A DNA stretch of 64,000 nt, taken from the NCBI GenBank assembly GCA_029551395.1, contig JAKPFN010000022.1, positions 1 through 64,000 on the forward strand. The letters run 5' to 3'. Below are positions 44,051 through 52,196 of the stretch, one piece after another. Each line of letters begins with the position of its first letter. Position 1 is the first letter of the stretch. The position numbers were made by a program, and so were the translations under genes. The notes under the pieces were generated by a model that worked only from the letters and a program-made list of their open reading frames with translations, was not told where the DNA came from and ran no database searches. The stretch comes from Armatimonadota bacterium (GTDB lineage Bacteria; Armatimonadota; UBA5829; DTLH01).

Positions 44051-45586
44051 TTAACGGGCAACAAATGAGTGCAGTGCAGATATTGAAAAAGCGTTTCCGT
44101 AGTCGAAGTCCGAATCATTTGATGCAATGACTACCCACCAGTATGTGCGTCCTGGCACTAACTGAATATCAGGTTCTCCGAAGGCAACCGATGTTCCACT
44201 GATAGACTGCGAGCCTGCCCAGGAAGGCAGATGGTCAGGCCGTGCAGGATCGCCTTCCGGTGTAAACATTGCATCCATAATCGGATACTTCTCATAAATA
44301 TAAACCTTGTAACTCCTTGCTCCACTCACAGGATTCCAGCTAAAAGTAGGTCTGGAACTGGATATCTGTGCATTGTTTGCGGGAGAGACTGCAGTGAGTT
44401 TCCCAAGTGGAGTAACGGATGTTGGATATGTCATGTCGCTTTCAGCTTCTGGGTTGAACCTGTCGTATTCGTCCAGATAACTGGTAGTAACCGAAGAGAC
44501 GCCATACCAGTAAGTAACACCAGCAGTAAGTATGTCACTGGTATCAGAATAGCTGATTATCGCAGGATCACGTAAGAAATCGATTCTGAATCTATCATTT
44601 TGTTGTAGCTGAGGTGTAGTACCCCGATAAATAGTAAATCCTGCATGATTTACTGGCGGATCAATCCCGAAATAATCATGCCAGATGGAATACCAAACTA
44701 CATTGTTTTCAATAATCGAGCCTGCAGGCGCCGCTCGCCCGGATTTCTTTTTCAAAGCTATTACTTTGCGACTTTTTTCTGATATGCAAGACTTTATTGC
44801 ATCGTAAGCATCATTCTCAGCTCTGCTGGTAATCACTTTCGGCACGGTATAAGAAACCGCGTATATTGCATCCGGGTCTGTCCATCCTACAGGAACTTCT
44901 GGGGTAACGTCAGTAGAGCTTTCAAGCTTGAAATGAACTGAGGTTACATAACCGCCAGCAACAGTCGCTGTCTTTAACTCGTTATCGTATCCTCTGGGAT
45001 CTCCTGACATACCTGCAAAGGATGCAATAACGTCGTAAAGGATTTCTTCTTTGACACCGTTTACAGTTATGCTGGCAGGGAGATTATCTATAACATATCT
45101 GCCATTACGATCCGCAATAGCAACTTTACTGATTACAGATGCCTCATCCGCTGGCCTGTCTTGAGGATATCTTGCAATTGCTATGACCCGAGCACCTGAT
45201 AATGATTGGTTGCTGGGGTTCGTAACTGTTCCCTCGATGTCTCCTAACTCATCCCAAGGACCAATCACGATATTCATGCTGGCAGTAGGACCATCAGAGT
45301 ATACATCAACTGCTCTAGTCCCGTACCATTCTTTGCCATCAATAATTGCGCTGGCTTCAATGTTATATGATCCTGCAAGTACATCTGAAATCTTATACGT
45401 TCCATTCATCAGAGATTTAGTTGAATACTGGTTGTCAATTGTGACAACAGCTCCTGGTATAAGATTCCCTGCTACATCAGTAACAGTGCCAGATAATGTA
45501 CCTCGGCTCTTACTGGTACCATTACCGCCGCATCCTGACAGCATAACTATGATAAGTAGTGCAAGAAGTAACGCAATTCTTTTCAT
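44051..45586 (-). CDS. lipoprotein with carboxypeptidase-regulatory and fibronectin-like domains
   Basis: A 511-residue lipoprotein. The track ORF begins 40 codons upstream, but MKRIALLLALLIIVMLSGC is a classic lipoprotein signal and has GGAGAG before its ATG. After CGGNG come two transthyretin-like modules (GTLSGTVTDVAGNLIPGAVVTI and GDIEGTVTNPSNQSLSGARVIA). A C-terminal fibronectin-III-like module follows (ISSSRPTFSWNPVSGARSYKVYIYE ... PGRTYWWVVIASN). It belongs with the neighbouring exported proteins, possibly as a cell-surface complex. Confidence 0.75.
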   Translation of the reverse strand: MKRIALLLALLIIVMLSGCGGNGTSKSRGTLSGTVTDVAGNLIPGAVVTIDNQYSTKSLMNGTYKISDVLAGSYNIEASAIIDGKEWYGTRAVDVYSDGPTASMNIVIGPWDELGDIEGTVTNPSNQSLSGARVIAIARYPQDRPADEASVISKVAIADRNGRYVIDNLPASITVNGVKEEILYDVIASFAGMSGDPRGYDNELKTATVAGGYVTSVHFKLESSTDVTPEVPVGWTDPDAIYAVSYTVPKVITSRAENDAYDAIKSCISEKSRKVIALKKKSGRAAPAGSIIENNVVWYSIWHDYFGIDPPVNHAGFTIYRGTTPQLQQNDRFRIDFLRDPAIISYSDTSDILTAGVTYWYGVSSVTTSYLDEYDRFNPEAESDMTYPTSVTPLGKLTAVSPANNAQISSSRPTFSWNPVSGARSYKVYIYEKYPIMDAMFTPEGDPARPDHLPSWAGSQSISGTSVAFGEPDIQLVPGRTYWWVVIASNDSDFDYGNAFSISALHSFVAR

Positions 45587-45677
45587 GATAGCCACTCTCC
45601 AATCTGGTGGTAGTAAACCTGTTGCCGGCTTGTAAGTCAAACAGAGCTGTCTTGCATAATTATTGATGACGAGATTA

Positions 45678-48263
45678 CTAGCGGAACCTTGCCCCAATCT
45701 GAGCATTCAGCATGTTTGCGCGGTAATTGTTTCCTGGGTTTTTGACGTCATCATAGTTGATAATCCGCCAGTCGACTTTTAGCCCTAGAATTTCATTTAG
45801 TGGGTATTCGATACCTACAGCATAAACGGATTTATTATTATCAATCATCCCAAAAGTGCTCGTATTTAGATATTCAGCAAAAAGATACTTCCCGCCACCT
45901 ATGTCTCTGCGCAGGATTGCACTTATGCTTTTCATATTTACCGTGCTGTCTCGGTAAGCGTACATTGGGTCTGTGGGGTCTACATTGCTGAGTAAGGTGC
46001 TGGACAACATCTTTTGGTAGTTGATATCAAGTGTATACTTGTCAATTGGGCCAGCGCTCAGAGTCAAAAAGCCAATCCGGCTGGACATATCTCCGCTCGA
46101 ACCAATAAAGCTTCCATTTTGCCTGCTCGAATGCGCTCTAAGCGTGAGTTTTTCAACAGGAGTATAACTGAAGCCTAAATCCGTTCCTGTAACGGTTGTA
46201 TTGGTGTTGTTTTCACCTTCCGAGTAGTTGTAATTGAAGCTCGAGTCAAAAGAAAACTTCTTTGATGGCGCCCAACCGATATTAATCATCCTCATTGTGG
46301 ACTTCAGCCCGAATGAAGGTAAGTATCCGCCAGCCGGATAACCCCATCCTGAACTTCCAGTAACAGGATAACCTCCATAATTGCTTCCAACACCGGTATA
46401 AGGCGTGTCATAGTGCCCACCTGAATCAGATATGCGATAAATCGCAGCCACATTTACCGAATCAATAGGCGTATAATTGGCAGTAAACTGATAGTTGCGA
46501 GCGTTAGTCTTTGCTCCATTCGAATTATTAACGTTACTATATGAAATATCTGAAATTAACGAAAACCTGTGCCCCGGTAGATAACGCAGGCTTAATCTGG
46601 ATGTGTCTACAGAATTGCTGGATTTGACCAATGTTCCATCGTAAGGAGATAGTTGGACTTCATCTCTGGATGACCGACTGATCTCACCGCTAATCCCCAA
46701 CTTATTTCTGCTCCAGTTCATCGTCAGAGCATCAGTCGACATAGAGTCGCTGTCAGTCCCGCCAGAACTGTTCATCCTGGTACTGGTTAGCCTTAATTGA
46801 GGCAGATTTTTATCCGGCTTCCATTCAAATCCGTTGACCGACTGTGTGGTTGTATAGACAATATCAGTGTCGGGACTAGTAATTCCGAAGGTAAATGGTG
46901 GACGCTTGTATCTGTCAAACCTTGAGAACCAGGATAACTGCTCGTTAAAAGCATATCGCATGTCGATGCCGCCGCCACGTTCATTTCTAAAGAAACCAGC
47001 GCTTTCAACAGAGGCATAATTCTCGCCAATATTCTTAAAAACTGCAGTCAAGTTAAGTTTGCCGTAATTACCAACTGCTCTTAAAGATGTTGCTGTGCCG
47101 CCGTTTTTGCTTCCTGTATAATCTTTGTTAGACTTGGCAAATTGACCAGAGACTGTAAGGTTGTCTGACAATCTATACGATGCATCAAGCCCCATCACGC
47201 TTCGGTCGCTGGAAACAGCATTTTCTCCTCGTGGAATGTAACTTACAAGGATGGTAGAACTAGACGGTATCGGACGGTTGAACAGGATGTAGTGCAGGGA
47301 GTAGTTGATTGTATAATCGACAATTGGTGACTGCAGTATTCCGTCCACCTTTACTGTAACACTGCCTTCGACTGGTATATAGAGCAGTTCATACGGAAGA
47401 CTGAGACTATTGTTGCCGTGGAAAGGCTCAGTTATCTCTCGTCCTAGCCCGGAAGACTTGTCAGAAGCCTGGGTAAGGTAGGTAAATCCAACATTACCGC
47501 CTTTTCCAACGGGAATATCAGACCTGAGACCATAAATTGACCCAGCAACGCTGTTGTAACCTTGGGTTTCGAAACTGACTGTTATCTGAGATGTGCTTGG
47601 AACGATGAACCCATCGCGGAAAATCAGAATTCCGGCAAAAGCATCGAATGTATAATTAGGCATTCCCGTAGCATCTGACCTCGGGATTTCAGTTTCATCA
47701 ACTTTCACACGTTCGCTGCCATCGATTATTTGCGATGCTCCTAAGTAGTAAGGCCCGGGAGTGTTGTTACCTGTTAGAGTAACAGTCCGTGCAGCAGCTT
47801 TTATCTTGGAAGCTATGGCAGTCACTTTAGCAAAGCCGAAATCGTGTGCAATTGTTGCACCATGAATCCTCTTCGCAAACGGAATCAATTCGTTGCCGGT
47901 TAACGATGCAGTTATATCTCCATACGCCGCACGAGTGCTCTTTCGCTCGTAATTGAATACCATCGTTCGTTCGTTTGGGTTCCATCTGTTGTTAGAGAGT
48001 GTTGCTGTAACAGAAAGTCCGGGGAGCAACCTTCCGGTTACCGTGAGATTGGTCTCATTCCGATACTGAGGACTAAACCCGTAGTTATCATCAAAGAACA
48101 TATCGCGGCTGCCATCGACAGACAGCACCTGAAGCCCGTATGTCTTTGTTCCGGTAATATCAAGGCGGTCATCAACGCGATGCCACAAAGACTCACCATA
48201 AATGGATGTGCAGGTGGCAAGCAACGCTGCAATCAATAAGAAGGAGATTATCTGCTTAACCAT
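45678..48263 (-). CDS. predicted outer-membrane beta-barrel protein
   Basis: An 861-residue exported protein with signal peptide MVKQIISFLLIAALLATCTSIYG (the ORF track start is 14 codons earlier and less likely). From about residue 380 to the end the sequence alternates polar and hydrophobic residues in long strands (LTVSGQFAKSNKDYTG, RFSLISDISYSNVNNS, LTLRAHSSRQNGSF), typical of a large beta-barrel. The end is IGARFR, one residue longer than the usual terminal aromatic. The N-terminal third contains Ig-like segments. It may be the membrane anchor or translocation pore for the adjacent exported lipoproteins. Confidence 0.65.
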   Translation of the reverse strand: MVKQIISFLLIAALLATCTSIYGESLWHRVDDRLDITGTKTYGLQVLSVDGSRDMFFDDNYGFSPQYRNETNLTVTGRLLPGLSVTATLSNNRWNPNERTMVFNYERKSTRAAYGDITASLTGNELIPFAKRIHGATIAHDFGFAKVTAIASKIKAAARTVTLTGNNTPGPYYLGASQIIDGSERVKVDETEIPRSDATGMPNYTFDAFAGILIFRDGFIVPSTSQITVSFETQGYNSVAGSIYGLRSDIPVGKGGNVGFTYLTQASDKSSGLGREITEPFHGNNSLSLPYELLYIPVEGSVTVKVDGILQSPIVDYTINYSLHYILFNRPIPSSSTILVSYIPRGENAVSSDRSVMGLDASYRLSDNLTVSGQFAKSNKDYTGSKNGGTATSLRAVGNYGKLNLTAVFKNIGENYASVESAGFFRNERGGGIDMRYAFNEQLSWFSRFDRYKRPPFTFGITSPDTDIVYTTTQSVNGFEWKPDKNLPQLRLTSTRMNSSGGTDSDSMSTDALTMNWSRNKLGISGEISRSSRDEVQLSPYDGTLVKSSNSVDTSRLSLRYLPGHRFSLISDISYSNVNNSNGAKTNARNYQFTANYTPIDSVNVAAIYRISDSGGHYDTPYTGVGSNYGGYPVTGSSGWGYPAGGYLPSFGLKSTMRMINIGWAPSKKFSFDSSFNYNYSEGENNTNTTVTGTDLGFSYTPVEKLTLRAHSSRQNGSFIGSSGDMSSRIGFLTLSAGPIDKYTLDINYQKMLSSTLLSNVDPTDPMYAYRDSTVNMKSISAILRRDIGGGKYLFAEYLNTSTFGMIDNNKSVYAVGIEYPLNEILGLKVDWRIINYDDVKNPGNNYRANMLNAQIGARFR

Positions 48264-48345
48264 GGTATATAAAACAAGTGCTCGACATCGAAGCAGGGTG
48301 AACAACTAGTTAATTATTTGACTTGACTGCCCGAATCAATGTTCC

Positions 48346-49437
48346 TCATAGACCAATGAGGCTGCAGGCAAGGTCAGCATTCTCAAGTGCTGCAGTCCTG
48401 AGCTTTTCTACTTCAACTACAGCTTCCTTGACCATTATATCGCGATGCTCCCACACATCAAGGATTCGGCCTTCAAGGTCTGTTGCTGTAAGGTCATCTA
48501 TACTGAGGATATCTTTCTGTTTCATTACATGCAGAAACGATTCTACTTTAGGGTCGTATGCAATACCCATCATAGGCACACCCATGGAAGCTGCAAACAT
48601 CAGTGCGTGCAGCCTCATGCCCACAACAAGCGACATCTGCCCCACCACAGCAAGCATTTGAGAAGGAGAGAGCTTCGCAGCAACTACTGCAGCAGGTACA
48701 TTCATTTGTGATGCCAACTGTACACTTAGTCCCCTATCCTGATCTAGCTGCATCGGCAGGAAGACAAGAGCAGCCCCGATCTTCTTAGCAGCAACCTCCA
48801 GTCCTGTAGCAATCGAAGGAAGCCACTGCAGTTGGTCCTTCCAGGGGCGCATCGATATGCCAATCAATGGCATTTCGGTTTTGACACCCGACGCTTTTAG
48901 TATCTCTACTGCTTCATCTAAACTGACAGGTTGTATTGCAAATGAAGGATCTGCAGTGACACGAATCTCTGGGCGGTTTACACCCAGTGCTTCAAGATAA
49001 GACTTGGACTCGAAATCTCTTACGGTAATATAATCCACCAGATTGAGGATTTTTGCAGTTACAGTACGTGCTGTTAATCCCGTAATAGGACCAATCCCCT
49101 GCGCATAAACCATAACTTTTTTCTTCATGCGCTTTGCGAGCCAGATTACGCTGAGGTAATACCCGAGGGAACGTGAACTGGTTACATTTTGAAGAAGGCT
49201 TCCTCCTCCAGAGACAAGAAGCTCACTTTCTTTAAGGGCTGCAATCAGCTCACCCATCGCCATACGATTAACTGCCTTGACCCCATGAAGCTCAGTAGTA
49301 TGTTCTGGATTACCGGACAGCACTAGAATGTCCGCCTTTGGACATCGCTCACTAAAAGATCTGATAATTCCGGCAAGTACGGCTTCATCTCCTGCATTAC
49401 CAAAGCCATAATAACCGGATACTGCGACTGTAGCTAC
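48346..49437 (-). CDS. csaB: polysaccharide pyruvyl transferase CsaB, start codon unresolved
   Basis: Adds pyruvate ketals to a cell-wall or surface polysaccharide; CsaB-type pyruvylation commonly anchors S-layer (SLH) proteins. The track ORF starts at GTG 49323 (MLSGNPEHT), but the conserved N-terminus is encoded upstream in the same frame (VSGYYGFGNAGDEAVLAGII). No ATG, GTG or TTG precedes it before an in-frame TAA. Alignment with family members puts the start at about 49437, where the codon is GTA, overlapping the DUF5693 stop. Further features are VSGGGSLLQNVTS and YAQGIGP. The protein seems intact, so a non-standard start, a frameshift from DUF5693 or a base error must be considered. Confidence 0.8.
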   Translation of the reverse strand, partial: VATVAVSGYYGFGNAGDEAVLAGIIRSFSERCPKADILVLSGNPEHTTELHGVKAVNRMAMGELIAALKESELLVSGGGSLLQNVTSSRSLGYYLSVIWLAKRMKKKVMVYAQGIGPITGLTARTVTAKILNLVDYITVRDFESKSYLEALGVNRPEIRVTADPSFAIQPVSLDEAVEILKASGVKTEMPLIGISMRPWKDQLQWLPSIATGLEVAAKKIGAALVFLPMQLDQDRGLSVQLASQMNVPAAVVAAKLSPSQMLAVVGQMSLVVGMRLHALMFAASMGVPMMGIAYDPKVESFLHVMKQKDILSIDDLTATDLEGRILDVWEHRDIMVKEAVVEVEKLRTAALENADLACSLIGL

Positions 49438-51392
49438 TTCTGCACCCCCACCTGTTTGCGACCAGAGTCTTTGGACGCTCGTTTATGTCCTGCATCTCCA
49501 GCAGGGCGTGAGAATATTATCAGAAGAATAACCCCTATGGCAAGTCCAAGAGCTGCGCCAATAATGCTTCTCAACACAGAAATTGCGATTGGAGTGTGAA
49601 TGTGGCAGAATGTGTTGAGTAAAGATACTTCTCCAATTGTCCCGACTACCAGCAGCACCGCAGCCAGATTCCTTCGCCCACCAAGCGCAGCAGTTATACC
49701 TAAGAACATTGCAGGATGTCCTATTAGAAACTCTTTAGTGCGTGGCCGGACTACAAGCAGCGTATCAAGCATTGCTCTTATCTTCAACTCAAGTCCCGAT
49801 ACACCAACTCCAGGTTCGTTGCCTGAACGCGCAAGTAAAATCCCAACCATACCTATCAAGATAAATGCAAGTGCTGCCTGCCAAAACAGCACCGGTTGTT
49901 CAGCAAGACGTTTAGCAGCAGAGACCACACGTTCTTTTTGCTCATTCCAGGTACCGCTCCCCCATCCTATTCCTGAAGCAAGCATGAATGCCGCAGCAAC
50001 TATCGGGATAAGATGGGCCATTTTAACCCCTGAAAACTGGTCGATGCGAAGCATAAACTCTAATTTGCTGAGAAGTCCAGCTACTATGAGCCCTCCTGCT
50101 CCGGTAATGATTACTACACCAGTAAATCTGACGATAGCATTCCAAAGATTGCTCCTGATAGGCTTGTTATCAGGTGTATTCGGTGTGTTGGAAGCAGCAT
50201 GCAACACTGCCAGAGAAGGGAATATAATGGCCGTGCTAAATGCTACAAGTTTAAGCCCGATTGGGATACCCGATGCTGCCAAGCTGGCAAAAATAACAGC
50301 TAGAAAAGCAAATCCAAACCACACCAGTGAAGCTTTTAACCTGACTAGGGACAGTATGAGTAGAATCGCGCCGCCAGCAGCTCCAACAGCCATAAGTATA
50401 ACAGCAGGAATCGGTACTGAAGGGTCATCGAAAATCCTGGCAGGCTTAGCGCCCATCCCTTCACTCTCAAGATTACTTGCAATGGATGTTATGTAGTCTG
50501 CATTCTTCTCGAGCGAATCAGGGTCACCAAAGTCGAACATCCTCACATAGATGAGCCGGATATTACGTTCCTTTGCTGCCTTTTCGAACCGTTCAACCGC
50601 TGTAGGCTGGTCGAGTCCTCCCATCTCTGCAGCGGTTATACTATGCACCCGGATCATATTCGGCAGCATCTTGGCAGAAAGCCTTCCGTCGCCTTTTTGT
50701 CTAGCAAACTCCACTGACCCGTAGATAATATTATGCTTTTTAAAGACTTCTGCTACTTCATCAATGCCGCCCCGGAAGCCCAATACCTCATCACCTGCGA
50801 AGATTACCTTCCGAATACCATTCTGTGCCAGTAGGGCAGCCGAGCGCTCGATATCATCCTTATCCTGGTCTGGATAGCTGATAAGTCGGGCAACTACAGG
50901 CATACCAACGGTTGATGCTGCAGAAACAGCCTGCTCAGGAAGTCCCACCGGTAAAGAAAGCACGTAGTCAGGTTGTGCTTTTGTCCGGACAATCGCTGCT
51001 GTTCCTGAGGCTCCACCTGGATTAATCATCTCAATATCAAGCCCGGTGGAACTCAATGCGTCAATCATTTTATGACTCAGTCCGAGTATCACAGTTTGGC
51101 TGTCATACTGCCCTGGCCTGCCAATCTGCACACTTCCTGATGCTGCCAAGTCTGCGACTGTAGTCTCCTGGACTGCAAGACTTGATGCACCAGCTTTTTT
51201 AAGACGCATCAGCGTTTCTTCAACCGTCAGCCCGGAAGCACCGGCAAGTTTCACGGTTTCCGCATAATCAATGGCTATCTCGACAGCGCGGTTATTTGTT
51301 TCGACCTTGTACCGCTGTGAAAGTGCCCATGCAGCGCCAATGACACCAAGGGCAAGCATTAAAGTGAGAAATCTATTCTGCTTGAAAACCAT
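49434..51392 (-). CDS. DUF5693 family membrane protein
   Basis: A 652-residue polytopic membrane protein. An N-terminal anchor (FLTLMLALGVIGAAWALSQRY) is followed by a ~300-residue extracytoplasmic domain with an alpha/beta look (EIAIDYAETVKLAGASGLTVEETLMRLKKAGASSLAVQE). About eight membrane helices follow. DUF5693 proteins are commonly encoded next to CsaB, and a role in surface polysaccharide assembly or export is inferred from that. It follows rhomboid by zero bases and overlaps the csaB reading frame at its end. Confidence 0.82.
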   Translation of the reverse strand: MVFKQNRFLTLMLALGVIGAAWALSQRYKVETNNRAVEIAIDYAETVKLAGASGLTVEETLMRLKKAGASSLAVQETTVADLAASGSVQIGRPGQYDSQTVILGLSHKMIDALSSTGLDIEMINPGGASGTAAIVRTKAQPDYVLSLPVGLPEQAVSAASTVGMPVVARLISYPDQDKDDIERSAALLAQNGIRKVIFAGDEVLGFRGGIDEVAEVFKKHNIIYGSVEFARQKGDGRLSAKMLPNMIRVHSITAAEMGGLDQPTAVERFEKAAKERNIRLIYVRMFDFGDPDSLEKNADYITSIASNLESEGMGAKPARIFDDPSVPIPAVILMAVGAAGGAILLILSLVRLKASLVWFGFAFLAVIFASLAASGIPIGLKLVAFSTAIIFPSLAVLHAASNTPNTPDNKPIRSNLWNAIVRFTGVVIITGAGGLIVAGLLSKLEFMLRIDQFSGVKMAHLIPIVAAAFMLASGIGWGSGTWNEQKERVVSAAKRLAEQPVLFWQAALAFILIGMVGILLARSGNEPGVGVSGLELKIRAMLDTLLVVRPRTKEFLIGHPAMFLGITAALGGRRNLAAVLLVVGTIGEVSLLNTFCHIHTPIAISVLRSIIGAALGLAIGVILLIIFSRPAGDAGHKRASKDSGRKQVGVQK

Positions 51393-52153
51393 TAATCTTC
51401 GTACCAGGACCTTCTATTACGAGGTTCATATCTATAACTTGGGTAGTTTCTTACCAGTCTACGCCCACCAAAAAGCAATATACCTACTACACCTGCAACA
51501 AATCCGCCTATGTGTGCCCAGTATGCCACACCACCACTGCCTGGAGTCATTCCAGTGCCTTCGATTGCACTAAAAACTTGCAGGGCAAACCATATTCCCA
51601 GTACAACTACGGCTGGAACAGCTATAGTTGTTATGAAAAACAATAGAAATACGAGTACAATTACACGATGCTTTGGAAAAAGCACCAGATAAGCACCTAG
51701 CACCGCAGCAATTGCACCACTCGCACCAACCGTTGGAACTTGAGAGTTTATGTTAAACAGAATATGTGCACAAGCAGCAACTACGCCGCCCATCAGGTAA
51801 AAGAACAGAAACTTTACATGGCCTAGAGCGTCTTCGATGTTATTTCCGAATATCCATAGATAGAGCATGTTGCCGCCAAGATGCAGCCATCCGCCATGTA
51901 AAAACATCGATGTGATTATAGTCAACCACACCGGATTCGGTGAGCTGTGAGGAACTATTTCCCCTCTAATCACTGCTGGAAGATCTTCGCCGGTCACTAT
52001 TTCTGCTGGAATCATGCTGTATCCCCACAGATTACCGCGAAAATCCTGGGCGCCAATGCTATCGATAATGAAAAACAGGACATTCAGTGCTATAAGCACA
52101 TAGACTACATATGGAGTAGTGCGAGTTGGATTTTCATCTCTGATTGGTATCAT
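51392..52153 (-). CDS. rhomboid family intramembrane serine protease
   Basis: A 253-residue membrane protease with six or seven helices. The catalytic dyad is visible: Ser145 in the GASG motif and His214 in YWAHIGGFVAG. The loop-1 region after LTIITSMFLHGGWLHLGGNMLYLWIFG is standard for the family. Rhomboids cleave membrane proteins within the bilayer. It is the first gene of rhomboid-DUF5693-csaB and may process a partner in that envelope unit, though this is only a positional inference. Confidence 0.92.
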   Translation of the reverse strand: MIPIRDENPTRTTPYVVYVLIALNVLFFIIDSIGAQDFRGNLWGYSMIPAEIVTGEDLPAVIRGEIVPHSSPNPVWLTIITSMFLHGGWLHLGGNMLYLWIFGNNIEDALGHVKFLFFYLMGGVVAACAHILFNINSQVPTVGASGAIAAVLGAYLVLFPKHRVIVLVFLLFFITTIAVPAVVVLGIWFALQVFSAIEGTGMTPGSGGVAYWAHIGGFVAGVVGILLFGGRRLVRNYPSYRYEPRNRRSWYED

Positions 52154-52196
52154 TCATTATCCTCCACCCACCTACCACCCGGTAGATTCTATCACA

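Noticed and set aside
49600-50496. Long antisense ORF of 298 residues
   Set aside because: It is a shadow of the DUF5693 gene, with Ser/Pro/Thr-rich composition typical of antisense frames.
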